DNA from: Xestospongia bergquistia | Lineage: Eukaryota; Porifera; Demospongiae; Haplosclerida; Petrosiidae | Direction of reading: 5' to 3' | Assembly: GCA_963965975.1 (NCBI GenBank) | Contig: OZ014422.1 | Location: forward strand, 4,363,155-4,427,154 | Length of the DNA: 64,000 bases | Shown: positions 1 through 13,800 of the stretch, piece by piece | How the letters are laid out: each line of letters begins with the position of its first letter | How positions within the stretch are numbered: the stretch's first letter is position 1 | Program-made: the position numbers and the translations under genes | Notes under the pieces: generated by a model | What the model saw: only the letters and a program-made list of their open reading frames with translations | What the model was told of the DNA's origin: nothing | The model's database searches: none

Positions 1-2283
1 TGCATTAAAACTCTAAAGTCTTTAAATTAAAGACTTTAGAAGGTTTAGACTATTGAGTAAAGTTTATAAAGTAGACAGCTCAGTCTAAAGGACTCTCTGA
101 AATTAACTAAAAAAACTACTATTAACTGTTTAGTAAGTTGGTTTGCATTAACACTCTAAAGTCTTTAATTTAAAGACTTTAGAATGTTTGGACTGTTGAG
201 TGATGTTTACAAAGGAAACTGCTCAGTCTAAAGGACACTATGGGACAAAGGAAATAACTGCTATTAACAGTTTTCAAGTTGTTTTGCATTAACAATCTAA
301 AGTCTTTAAATTAAAGTGTTTAGAAGTTTTAGACTATTGAGTGAAGTTTATAAAGTAAAGAGCTTAGTCTAAAGTACTCTGTGGGACTAACTAAATAAAC
401 TGTTATTAACAGTTTAGCAAGTTGGTTTACATTAACACTCTAAAGTCTTTCATTTAAAGATATTAGAAGTTTTACACTATTGAGTGTAGTTTATAATGTT
501 GACAGCTCAGTCTAAAGGACTCTATGAAACTAAATAAATAAACTGCTTTTAACAGTTTAGTATGTTGGTTTGAATTAACACTTTAAAGTCTTTAATTTAA
601 AGACTTTAGAAGGTTTAGACTAACGAGTGAAGTTTATAAAGTAAACAGCTCAGTCTAAAGGACTCTACGGGACTAACTAAATAAACTGCTATTAACAGTT
701 TAGTAAGTTGGTCTGCATTAACAGTCTAAAGTCTTTAATTTAAAGAATTTAGAAGGTTTAGAATACTGAGTAAATTTTATAAAGTAAACTGGTCAGTTTA
801 AAGGACTCTATGGCACTAACTAAATAAACTGCTATTAACAGTTTAGTAAGTTGGTTTGCATTAACTCTATAAAGTCTTTAATTTAAAGACATTAGAAGGT
901 TTAGACTATTGAGTGAAGTTTATAAAGTAAACAGCTCAGTCTAAAGGACTCTCTGGGACTAACTAAATAAACTGCTATTAACAGTTTAGTAAGTTGGTTC
1001 GCATTAAAACTCTAAAGTCTTTAATTTAAAGACTTTAGAAGGTTTAGACTATTGAGTAATGTTTAGAAAGTAAACTGCTCAATCTAAAGGACTCTATGGG
1101 ACTAACTATATAAACTGCTATTAACAGTTCATTAAGTTTGTTTGCATTAACACTCTAAAGTCTTTAATTTAAAGACTTTAGAAGGTTTAGACTATTGAGT
1201 AAAGTTTATAAAGTAGACAGCTCAGTCTAAAGGACTCACTGAAATTAACTAAATAAACTACTATTAACAGTTTATTAAGTTGGTTTGCATTAACACTCTA
1301 AAGTCTTTAATTTAAAGACTTTAGAACGTTTGGACTGTTGAGTGAAGTTTACAAAGTAAACTGCTCAGTCTAAAGGACTCTATGGGACAAATGAAATAAC
1401 TGCTATTAACAGTTTTCAAGTTGTTTTGCATTAACAATCTAAAGTCTTTAAATTAAAGTGTTTAGAAGGTTTAGACTATTGAGTGAAGTTTATAAAGTAA
1501 CGAGCTTACTCTAAAGTACTCTGTGTGACTAACTAAATAAACTGTTACTAACAGTTTAGTAAGTTGGTTTACATTAACACTCTAAAGTCTTTAATTTAAA
1601 GACATTAGAAGTTTTACACTATTGAGTGTAGTTTATAAAGTAAACAGGTAAGTCTAAAGGACTCTATGAAACTAACTAAGTAAACTGCTTTTAACAGTTT
1701 AGTATGTTGGTTTGCATTAACACTCTAAAGTCTTTAATTTAAAGACTTTAGAAGGTTTAGACTATTGAGTGAAGTTTATAAAGTAAACAGCTCAGTATAA
1801 AGACCTTTACGGGACTAACTAAATAAACTGCTATTAACAGTTTAGTAAGATGGTCTGCATTAACACTGCAAAGTCTTTAATTTAAAGAATTTAGAAGGTT
1901 TAGAATACTGAGTAAATTTTATAAAGTAAACTGGTCAGTTTAAAGGACTCTATGGGACTAACTAAATAAACTGCTATTAACAGTTTAGTAAGTTGGTTTG
2001 CATTAAAACTCTAAAGTCTTTAATTTAAAGACTTTAGAAGGTTGTGACTATAGAGTGATGTTTATAAAGTAAACAGCTCAGTCTAAAGGACTCTATGGGA
2101 CTAACTAAATAAACTGCTATTAACAGTTTAGTAAGTTGGTTTGCATGAAAACTCTAAAGTCTTTAATTTAAAGACTTTAGAAGGTTTAGACTATTGAGTA
2201 AAGTTTAGAAAGTAAACCGCTCAATCTAAAGGACTCTATGGGACTATCTAAATAAACTGCTATTAACAGTTCAGTCTGTTCGT
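1..2283. repeat. 8-monomer higher-order repeat, two copies
   Basis: Positions 1-1142 and 1143-2283 share the same order of variant monomers at an offset of 1142 bp (8 monomers). Shared markers are GTAAAGTTTATAAAGTAGAC (59 and 1201), a TTTGGACTGTTGAGTG monomer, AACAGTTTTCAAGTTG, a TTACACTATTGAGTGTAG monomer and GTTTAGAAAGTAAAC near the end. The copies differ by scattered substitutions, so this is an older amplification than those at 42-46 kb. Confidence 0.85.
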
Positions 2284-3120
2284 TTGCATTAACACTCTAA
2301 ACTCTTTAATTTAAAGACTTTAGAAGGTTTAGACTATTGAGGAAATCTTGTAAAGTAAACTGCTTAGTCTAAAGGACTCTATGGGACTAACTAAATAAAC
2401 TGCTATTAACACTTCATTAGTTTGTTTGCATTAACACTCTACAGTATTGAATTTAAAGACTTTAGAAGGTTTAGCCTATTGAGTAAAGTTTATAAAGTAG
2501 ACAGCTCAGTCTAAAGGACTCTATGAAATTAACTAAATAAACTGCTATTAACAGTTTAGTAAGTTGGTTTGCATTAACACTCTAAAGTCTTTAATTTAAA
2601 ATGTTTGGACTGTTGAGTGAAGTTTACAAAGTAAACTGCTCAGTCTAAAGGACTCTATGGGACTAATGAAATAACTGCTATTAACAGTTTTCAAGTTGTT
2701 TTGCATTAACACACTAAAGTCTTTAAATTAAAGTGTTTAGAAGGTTTAGACTATTGAGTGAAGTTTATAAAGTAAAGAGCTTAGTCTAAACTACTCTGTG
2801 GGACTAACTAAATAAACTGTTTTTAACAGTTTAGCAACTTGGTTTGCATTAACACTCTAAAATCTTTAATTTAAAGACATTAGAAGTTTTACACTATTGA
2901 GTGTAGTTTATAAAGTAAACAGCTCAGTCTAAAGGACTCTATGAAACTAAATAAATAAACTTCTTTTAACAGTTTAGTATGTTGGTTTGCATTAACACTC
3001 TGAAGTCTTTAATTTAAAGACTTTAGAAGGTTTAGACTATTGAGTGAAGTTTATAAAGTAAACAGCTCAGTCTAAAGGACTCTATTAAACTAAATAAATA
3101 AAGTGCTATTAACAGTTTAG
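2284..3120. repeat. Partial third copy of the 8-monomer unit
   Basis: After one extra monomer (about 2284-2426) the same variant order restarts: the GTAGACAGC monomer at 2487, the TTTGGACTGTTGAG monomer near 2607, TTTTCAAGTTG near 2690 and the TTACACTATTGAGTGTAG monomer near 2890. The offset from the second copy is 1284 bp (9 monomers), so one monomer was gained at the junction. The match fades at about 3.1 kb. Confidence 0.7.
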
Positions 3121-6100
3121 TAAGTTGGTTTGCATTAACACTCTAAAGTCTTTAAATTAAAGACTTAAAAGGTTTAGACTATTGAGTGAAGTTTATAAAG
3201 TAAACAGCTCAGTCTAAAGGACTCTATGGGACTAACTAAATAAACTGCTATTAACAGTTTAGTAAGTTGGTTTGCATTAACACTCTAAAGTCTTTATATT
3301 AAAGACTTTAGAAGGTTTAGACTATTGAGTAAATTTTATAAAGTAAACTGGTCAGTCTAAAGGACTCTATAGGACTAATGAAATAACTGCTATTAACAGT
3401 TTAGTAACTTTTTTTGCATTAACACTCTAAAGTCTTTAAATTAAAGTGTTTAGAAGGTTTAGACTATTGAGTGAAGTTTATAAGGTAAAGAGCTTAGTCT
3501 TTAGGACTTTATGGGACAAAGTAAATAAACTGCTATTAACAGTTTAGCGAGTTGGTAAGCGTTAATACGCTAAAGTCTTTAAATTAAAGAGTTTAAAAGG
3601 TTTAGACTATTGAGTGAAGTTTATAATGTAAACAGCTCAGTCTAAAGGACTCTATGGGACTAACTAAATGAACAGTTATTAACAGTTTAGCAAGCTGCTT
3701 TGCATTAACACTCTAAAGTCTTTAATTTAAAGACTTTAGAAGGTTTAGACTATTGAGTAAATTTATAAAATAAACTGCTCAGTCTAAAGGACTCGATGGG
3801 ACTAACTAACTAAACTGCTATTAACAGTTTAGTATGTTGGTTTGCATTAACACTCTAAAGTCTTTAGTTTAATGACTTTAGAAGGTTTAGACTATTGAGT
3901 AATGTTGTTAAAGTAAACTGCTCATTCTAAAGGACTCTATGGGACTAACGAAATAAACTGCTATTAACAGTTCATTAAGTTGGTTTGCATTAAAACTCTA
4001 AAGTCTTTAATTTCAAGACTTTATAAGGTTGTGACAATTGAGTGAAATTTTTAAAGTAAAATGCCTAGTCAAAAGGACTCAATGAATCTAAATAAATAAA
4101 CTGCAATTAACAGTTTAGTAAGTTGGTTTGCATTAACACTCTAAAGTCTTTAATTTAAAGACTTTGGAAGGTGTAGACTATTGAGCAAATTTTGCAAAGT
4201 GAACTGGTCAGTCTAAAGGACTCTATAGGACTATCTAAATAATCTGCTATTAACAGCTTAGTAAGTTGGTTTGCATTAACAGTCTAAAGTCTTTAATTTA
4301 AAGTCTTATCAGGTTGTGACTATTGATTGAAGTTTGTAAAGTAAACAAATTAGTTTAAAGGACTCTATTAAACTAAATAAATAAACTTCTATTAAAAGTT
4401 TAGTAAGTTGGTTTGCATTAACACTCTAAAGTCTTTAATTTAAAGACTGTAGATGGTTAGACTATTGAGTAAATTTTATATAGTAAACAGCTCAGTCTAA
4501 AGAACTCTATGAAATTAACTAAATAAACTGCTGTTAACAGTTTAGTAAGTTGGTTTGCATTAACACTCTAAAGTCTTTAATTTAAAGACTTTAAAATGTT
4601 TGGACTGTTGAGTGTAGTTTACAAAGTGAACTGCTCAGTTTAAAGGAATCTATGGGACTAATGAAATAACTGCTATTAACAATTTAGTAAGATGTTTCGC
4701 ATTAACACTCTAAAGTATTTAAATTAAAGTGTTTAGAAGGTTTAGACTATTGAGTGAAGTTTATAAAGTAAAGAGCTTAGTCTAAAGGACTCTATGGGAC
4801 TAACTAATTAAACTGTTATTAACAGTTTAGCATGTTGGTTTGCATTAACACTCTAAAGTCTTTAATTTAAAGATGTTAGAAGGTTTACACTATTGAGTGA
4901 AGCTTATAATGTAAACAGCTCAGTCTAGTGGACTCCATGAAACTAAATAAATAAACTACTTTTAACAGTTTAGTAAGTTGGTTTGCATTAAAACTCTAAT
5001 GTCTTTAAATTAAAGACTTTAGAAGTCTTAGACTATTGAGTGAAGTTTATAAAGTAAACAGCTTAGTCTAGAGGACTCTATGGGACTAACTAAATAAACT
5101 GCTATTAACAGTTTAGTAAGTTTGTTTGCATTAACACTCTAAAGTCTTTAATTTAAAGAATTTAGAAGGTTTAGTAAACTTAGTAAATTTTCTAAAGAAA
5201 ACTGGTCAGTATAAAGGACTCTATGGGACTAACTAAATAAACTGCTAATAACAGTTTAGTAAGTTGGTTTGCATTAACACTCTAAAGTCTTTAATTTAAA
5301 GACTTTAGAAGGTTGTGACTATTGAGTGAAGTTTATAAAGTAAATAGCTCAGTCTAAAGGACTCTATGAAAATAAATAAATGAAGTGCTATTAGCAGTTT
5401 AGTAAGTTGGTTTGCATTGACACTCTAAAGTCTTTAATTTAAAGAATTTAGAAGGTTTAGGCTATTGAATGAATTTGATAAAGTGAACAGCTCAGTCTAA
5501 AGGACTCTATGGGACTAACTAAATAATCTGCTATTAACAGTTTAGTAAGTTGGTTTGCATTAACACTCTAAAGTCTTTAATTTGAAGACTTTAGAAGGTT
5601 TAGACTATTGAGTAAATTTTATAAAGTAAACTGATCAGTCTAAAGGACTCTATTGGACTAACGAAATAAACTGCTATTAACAGTTCAGTAAGATGGTTTC
5701 CATTAACACTCTAAAGTCTTTAGTTGAAAGACTTTAAAAGGTTTTGACTATTGAGTGAACTTTTTAAAGTAAACAGCTCAGTCTAAAGGACTCTATGAAA
5801 CTAAGTAAATGAACTGCTTTTAACAGTTTAGTAAGTTGGTTTGCATTAACCCCCTAATGTCCTTAATTTAAAGACTTTAGAAGGTTTAGACTATTGAGTG
5901 AAGTTTATAAAGTAAACAGCTCAGTCTAAGGGACTGAATAGGACTAACTAAATATACTACTATTAAGAGTTTAGTAAGTTTGTTTGCATTAATACTCTAA
6001 AGTCTTTAATTTCAAGAATTTAGAAGGTTTAGAATACTGAGTAAATTTTCTAAATAAAACTGGTCAGTCTAAAGGACTCTATGGGACTAACTAAATAAAC

Positions 6101-9100
6101 TACTATTAACAGTTTAGTAAGTTGGTTTGCATTAACACTCTAAAGTCTTTAATTTAAAGACTTTAGAAGGTTGTGACTATTCAGTGAAGTTTATAAAGTA
6201 AACAGCTCAGTCTGAAGGACTCTATGAAACTAAATAAATAAAGTGCTATTACCGGTTTAGTAAGTTGGTTTGCATTAACACTCTAAAGTCTTTAATGTAA
6301 AGACGTTAGAAGGTTTAGACTATTGAGTGAAGTTTATAAAGTAATCAGCTCAGTCTAAAAGTCTCTATGGGACTAACTAAATAAACTGCTATTAAGAGTT
6401 TAGTAAGTTTGTTTGCATTAACACTCTAAACTGTTTAATTTAAAGACTTTAGAAGGCTTAGGCTATTGAGTAAATTTTATAAAGTAAACTGGTCAATCTA
6501 AAGGACTCTCTGGGACTAACGAAATAAACTGCTATTAACAGTTCAGTAAGATGGTTTGCATTAACACAATAAAGTCTTTAATTTAAAGACTTCAAAAGGT
6601 TGTGACTATTGAGTGAACTTTATAACGTAAACAGCTTTGTCTAAAGGACTCTATGCAACTAAATAAGTAAACTGCTTTTAACAGTTTAGTAAGTTGGTTT
6701 GCATTAACACTCTAAAGTCTTTAATTTAAAGACTTTAGAATGTTTAGACTATTTAGTAAATTTTATAAAGTAAACTGGTCAGTAGAAAGGACTCTATGGG
6801 ACTAACGAAACAAACTGCTATTAACATTTTAGTAAGTTGGTTTCCATTAACTCTCTAAAGTCTTCAATTTAAAGACTTTAGAAGGTTGTGACTACTGAGT
6901 GAAGTTTATAAAGTAAACAGCTCAGTCTAAAGGACTCTATAAAACTAAATAAATAAACTCCTTTTAACAGTTTAGTAAGTTGGTTTACATTAACACTCTA
7001 AAGTCTTAATTTAAAGACTTTAGAAGTCTTAGACTATTGAGTGAAGTTTATAAAGTAAAAAGCTCAGTCTAAAGGACTCTATGGCACTAACTTAATAAAC
7101 TGCTATTAACTTTTTAGTAAGTTTTTTTGCAATAACATTCTAAAGTCTTTAATTTAAAGACTATAGGAGGTTGTGACTATTGAGTGAACTCTATAAAGTA
7201 AACAACTCAGTCTAAAGGACTCTATGAAGGTAACTAATTGAACTGCTATTAACAGTTTAGTAAGTTGGTTTGCATTAACACTGTAAAATCTTTAATTTAA
7301 AGACTTTAGAAGGTTTAGACTATTGAGTAAAGTTTATAAAGTAAACAGCTCAGTCTAAAGGACTCTATGGGACTAACTAAATAAACTGCTATTAACAGTT
7401 TAGTAAGTTGTTTTGCAATAACACTCTAAAGTCTTTAATTTAAAGACTATAGGAGGTTGTGACTTTTGATTGAAGTTTATAAAGTAAGCAGCACAGTCTA
7501 AAGGACTCTATGAAACTAAATAAATAAACTGCTATTAACAGTTTAGTAAGTTGGTTTGCATTAACACTATAAAGTCTTTAAATTAAAGACTTTAGAAGGT
7601 TTAGACTAGTGAGTGAAGTTTATAAAGTAAAATGCTCATTCTAAAGGACTCTATGGGACTAAGTAAATAAACTGCTATTAACAGTTTAGTAAGTTGATTT
7701 GAATTAACACTCTAAAGTCTTTAAATTAAAAAGTTCAGAAGGTTTAGACTATTGAGTGAAGTTTATAATGTAAACTGCTCAGTCTAAAGGACTCTATGGG
7801 ACTAACTAAATGAACTGTTATTAACAGTTTAGCAAGTTGCTTTGCATTAACACTCTAAAGTCTTTAATTTAAAGACGTTAGAAGTTTTAGACTATTGAGT
7901 GAATTTTATAAAGTAAACAGCTCAGTATAAAGGACTCTACGGGACTAACTAAATAATCTGCTATTAACAGCTAGTGTAAGTTGGTTTGCATTAACACTCT
8001 AAAGTCTTTAATTTAAAGACTTTAAAAGGTTTAGACTATTTAGTAAATTTTATAAAGTAAACAGGTCAGTCTAAAGGACTCTATGAAACTAACGAAACAA
8101 ACTGCTATTAACAGTTTAGTAAGTTGGTTTCCATTAACACTCTAAAGTCTTTAATTTAAAGACTTTAGAAGGTTGTGACTATTGAGTGAACTTTATAAAG
8201 TAAAAAGCTCAGTCTAAAGGACTCTATGGATCTAAATAAATAAACTGCTTTTAACAGTTTAGTAAGTTTGTTCGCATTAACACTCTATAGTCTTAATTTA
8301 AAGACTTTAGAAGGCTTAGACTATTGAGTGAAGTTTATAAAGTAAAATGGTCAGTCTAAAGGACCTAATGGGACTAACTAAATAAACTGCTATTAACAGT
8401 TTAGTAATTGGTTTTCATAAAAACTCTAAAGTTTTTAATTTAAAGACTTTAGAAGGTTTAGACTATTGAGTAATTTTTATAAACTAAACTGCTTAGTCTA
8501 AAGGACTCTATGGGACTAATGAAATAAACTACTATTAACAGTTTAGTAACTTGGTTTGCATTAACACTCTAAAGTCTTTAATCTAAAGACTTTAGAATGT
8601 TTAGACTATTGAGTATATTTTTTAAAGAAAACTGCTCATTCTAAAGGACCTTATGGTACTCACTAAGTAAACTGCTATTAACAGTTTAGTAAGTTGGTTT
8701 GCATTAACAATATAAAGTCTTTAAATTAAAGAGTTTAGAAGGTTCAGACTATAGAGTGAAGTTTATAAAGTAAACAGCTGAGTCTAAAGGACTCTATGGG
8801 ACTAACTAAATAGACTGTTATTAACAGTTTAGTAAGTTGGTTTGCATTAACACTCTAAAGTTATTAATTTAAAGTCTACAGAAGGTTGTGACTAATGAGT
8901 GAAGTTTATAAAGTAAACAGCTCAGTCTAAAAGACTCAACGAAACTAAATAAATAAACTGCTTTTAACAGTTTAGTAAGTTGGTTTACATTAACACTCTA
9001 AAGTCTTTAATTTTAAGACTTTAGAAGGTTTACACTATTGAGTGAAGTTTATAAAGTAAACAGCTCAGTCTAAAGGACTCTATGGGACTAATTAAATAAA

Positions 9101-10838
9101 ATGCTATTAACAGTTTAGTAAGTTGGTTTGTGTTAACACTCTAAAGTCTTTAAATTAAAGAATTTAGAAGGTTTAGAACACTGAGTAAATTTTATAAAGT
9201 AAACTTGTCAGTATAAAGGACTCTATGGGACTAATTAAATAAACTGCTATTAACAGTTTAGTAAGTAGGTTTGCATTAACACTCTAAAGTCTTTAATTCA
9301 AAGACTTTAGAAGGTTGTGACTATTGAGTGAAGTTTATAAAGTAAACAGCTCAGTCTAAAGGACTCTATGAAACTAAATAAATAAACTGCTATTAACAGT
9401 TTAGTAAGTCGGTTAGCATTAACACTCTAAAGTCTTTAAAGTAAAGACTTTAGAAGGTTTAGACTGTTGAGTGAAGTTTATAAAGTAAACTGCTCATTCT
9501 AAAAGACTCTATGGGACTAAGTAAATAAACTGTTATTAACAGTTCAGTAAGTTAGTTTGCATTAACACTCTAGAGTCGTTAATTTAAAGACTTTAGAAAT
9601 TTGTGACTATTGAGTGAGGTTTATAAAGTAAACAGCTCAGTCTAAAGGACTCTATGAAACTAAATAAATAAACTTCTTTTAACCGTTTAGTAAGTTGGTT
9701 TACATTAACAGTATAAATTCTTTAATTTTAAGACTTTAGAGGGTTTAGACTATTGAGTGAAGATTATAAACTAAACAGCTCAGTCTAAAGGACTCTATGG
9801 GACTAACTAAATAAACTGCTATTAACAGTTTTGTAAGTTGTTTTGCGTTAACACTCTAAAGTCTTTAATTTAAAGACTTTAGAAGGTTTACAATACTGAG
9901 TAATTTTTATAAAGTAAACTGGTCAGTCTAAAGGACTCTATGGGACTAACTAAATAAACTGCTATTAACAGTTTAGTAAGTAGGTTTGCGTTAACACTCT
10001 AGTGTCTTTAATTCAAAGACATAGAAGGTTGTGACTATTGAGTGAAGTTTATAAAGTAAACAGCTCAGTTTAAAGGACTCTATGAAACTAATAAATAAAC
10101 TGCTATTAACAGTTTAGTAAGTTGGTTTGCATTAACACTCTAAAGACTTTATTTTAAAGACTTTATAAATTTGCGACTATTGAGTGAAGTTTATAAAGTA
10201 AACCGCTCAGTCTAAAGGACTCTATGAAACTAAATAAATAAACTGCTATTAAAAGTTTAGTCAGTTGGTTTGCATTATCACTCTAAAGTCTTTAACTTAA
10301 ATACTTTAGAAATTTGTGACTATTGAGTGAAGTTTATAAAGTAAACAGCTCAGTCTAAAGGACTCTATGGGACTAATTAAACAAACTGCTATTAACAGTT
10401 TAGTAAGTTGGTTTGCATTAAAACTCTAAAGTCTTTAATTTAAAGACTTTAGAAATTTGTGACTATTGAGTGAAGTTTATAAAGTAAACAGCTCAGTCTA
10501 ATGGACTCTATGAAACTAAATAAATTAACTGTTATTAAAATTTAGTAAGTTGGTTTGCATTAACCATCTAAAGTCTTTAATTTAAAGACGTTAGAAGGTC
10601 TAGACTATTGACTGAAATTTATATAGAAAACAGCTCAATCTAAAGGACTATATGGCACTAACTAAATAAACTGCTATTAACAGTTTAGTAAGTTTGTTTG
10701 CATTAACACTCTAAAGTCTTTAAATTAATGTGTTTAGAAGGTTTAGACTATTGAGTGAAGTTTATGAAGTAAAGAGCTTCGTCTAAAGAACTCAATGGGA
10801 CTAAGTAAATAAACTGTTATTAACAGTTTAGTAAGTTG
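3121..10838. repeat. Satellite with no clear higher-order period
   Basis: About 54 monomers of mixed classes. By eye I find no long block repeated with high identity except toward the right end. Markers at 9261 (GTAAGTAGGTTTG, TTAATTCAAAG) and 9405 (TAAGTCGGTTAGC) recur at 14253 and about 14398, so 9.2-10.8 kb resembles the end of the following long unit. Nothing other than satellite is visible here. Confidence 0.75.
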
Positions 10839-13800
10839 GTTTGCATTAACACTCTAAAGTCTTTAATTTAATGACTTTAGAACATTTAGACTATTGAGTG
10901 AAGTTTATAAAATAAACTGCTCATTCTAAAGGACTCTATGGGACTAACTAAATAAACTGCTATAAACAGTTTAGTAAGTTGGTTTGCATTAACACTATAA
11001 AGTCTTTAAATTAAAGAGTTTAGAAGGTTTAGACTATTGAGTGAAGTTTATAATGTAAACAACTCAGTCTGAAGTTCTCTATGGGGCTAACTAAATAAAA
11101 TGTTATTAACAGTTTAGCACGTTGGTTTGCATTAACACTCTAAAGTCTTTAATTTAAAGACGTTAGAAGGTTTAGACTATTAAATGAAGATATAAAGTAA
11201 ACAGCTCATTCTAAAGGACTCTATGAAACTAAAATATAAAGTGCTATTAACAGTTTAGTAAGTTGGTTTGCATTGACACTCTAAAGTCTTTAAATTAAAG
11301 ACTTTAGAATGTTTAGACTATTGAGTGAAGTTTATAAAGTAAACAGCTCAGTATAAAGGACTCTATGGGACTATATAAATAATCTGCTATTAACAGTTTA
11401 GTAAGTTGGTTTGCGTTAACACTCTAATGTCTTTAATTTAAAGACTTTAGAAGGTTTAGACTATTGAGTAAATTTTATAAAGTAAACTGGTCAGTCTAAA
11501 GGATTCTATGGGACTAACGAAATAAACTGCTATTAACAGTTTAGTAAGTTGGTTTGCATTAACACTCTAAAGTCTTTAATTTAAAGACTTTAGAAGATGT
11601 GACTATTGAGTGAATTTTATAAAGTAAAAAGCTCAGTCTAAAGGACTCTATGAAACTAAATAAATAAACTGCTTTTAACAGTTTAGTCAGTTGGTTTGCA
11701 TTTACACTCTAAAGTCTTTAATTTAAAGACTTTAGAAGGTTTAGTCTATTGAGTGAAGATTATAAAGTAAACAGCTCAGTCTAAAGGACTCTATGGGACT
11801 AAATAAATGAACTGCTATTAACAGTTTAGTAAGTTTGTTTGCATTAAAACTCTAAAGTCTTTAATATAAAGACTTTAGAAGGTTTAGACAACTGAGCGAA
11901 TTTTATAAAGTAAACTGCTTAGTCTAAAGGACTCTATGGGACTAATGAAATAAACTACTACTAACAGTTTAGTAAGTTGGTTAGCTTTAACACTCTAAAG
12001 TCTTTAATTTAAAGACTTTAGAAGGTTTAGACTATTGAGTATATTTTTTAAAGTAAACTGGGCATTCTAACAGACTCTATGGGACTCACTAAATAAACTG
12101 CTATTAACAGTTTAGTAAGTTGGTTTGCATTAACAATATAAAGTCTTTAAATTAAAGAGTTTAGAAGGTTTAGACTATTGAGTGAAGTTTATAAAGTAAA
12201 GAGCTTAGTCTAAACGACTCTATGGGACTAACTAAATAAACTTTTATTAACAGTTTAGTAAGTTGGTTTGCATTAACACTCTAAAGTCTTTAATTTAAAG
12301 ACTTTAGAAGGTTTAGACTATTGAGTAAATTTCATAAAGTAAACTGCTCATTCTGAAGGACTCTATGGGACTAACTAAATAAACTGCTTTTAAGAATTTA
12401 GTATGTTTGTTTGCATTAACACTAAAGTCTTTAATTTAATGACTTTAGAATGTTTAGACCATTGAATGAAGTTTATAAAGTAAACAGCTCAGTTAAAGGA
12501 CACTATGAAGCTAAATAAATAAACTGCTAGTAACAGTTTAGTAAGTTAATTAGCATTAACACTCTAAAGTGTTTAATTTAAAGACTTTAGAAGGTTTAGA
12601 CTATTTAGTATTTTTATAAAGTGAACTGCTCAGTTTAAAGGGCTCCATGGGACTAATGAAATAAACTGCTATTAACACTTTAGTAAGTTGTTTTGCATTA
12701 ACACACTAAAGTCTTTAAATTAAAGTCTTGAGATTGTTTAGACTATTGAGTGAAGATTATAGAGTGAAGAGCTTAGTCTAAAGGACTCTATGGGAAAAAG
12801 GAAATAAACTTTTATTAACAGTTTAGTAAGTTGGTTTGCATTAACACTCTAAAGTCTTAAAAATAAAGAATTTCGAAGGTTTAGACTATTAAGTGAAGTT
12901 TATAATGTGAACAGCTCAGTCTGAAGGACTCTATGGGACTAACTAAATAAACTGTTATTTACAGTTTAGCAAGTTGGATTGCATTAACACTCTAAAGTCT
13001 TTAATTTAAAGACGTTACAAGGTTTAGACTATTGAGTGAAGTTTATAAAGTAAACAGCTCAGTCTAAAGGACTCTATGAAACTAAATAAATAAACTGCTT
13101 TTAACGGTTTAGTAAGTTGGTTTGCATTAACACTGTAAGTCTTTAATTTAAAGACTTTAGAAGGTTCAGACTATTGAGTGAAGTTTATAAAGTAAACAGC
13201 TCAGTCTAAAGGACTCTATGGGACTAACTAAAGAAACTGCTATTAACAGTCTAGTAAGTTGGTTTGCATTAACACACTAAAGTCTTTAATTTAAGAATCT
13301 AGAAAGTTTAGAATACTGAGTAATTTTTATAAAGTAAACTGGTCAGTCTAAAGGACTCTATGGGACTAACTAAATAAACTGCTATCAACAGTTTAGTAAG
13401 TAGGTTTGCATTAACACTCTAAAGTCTTTAATTTAAAGACTTTAGAAGGTTGTGACTATTAAGTGAAGTTTATAAAGTAAACAGCTCAGTCTAAAGGACT
13501 CTGTGACCCTAAATAAATAAAGTGCTGTTAACAGTTTAGTAAGTTGGTTTGCATTAACACTCTAAAGTCTTTAAATTAAAGACTTTAGAAGATTTAGACT
13601 ATTGAGTGAAGTTTATAAAGTAAACTACTCATTCTAAAGGACTCTATGGGACTAACTAATTGAACTGCTATTAACAGTTTAGTAAGTTGGTGTGTATTAA
13701 CAGTCTAAAGTCTTTAAATTAAAGAGTTTAGAAGGCTTAGACTATTGAGTGAAGTTTATAATGTAAACAGCTCAGTCTAAAGGACTCTATGGGACTAACT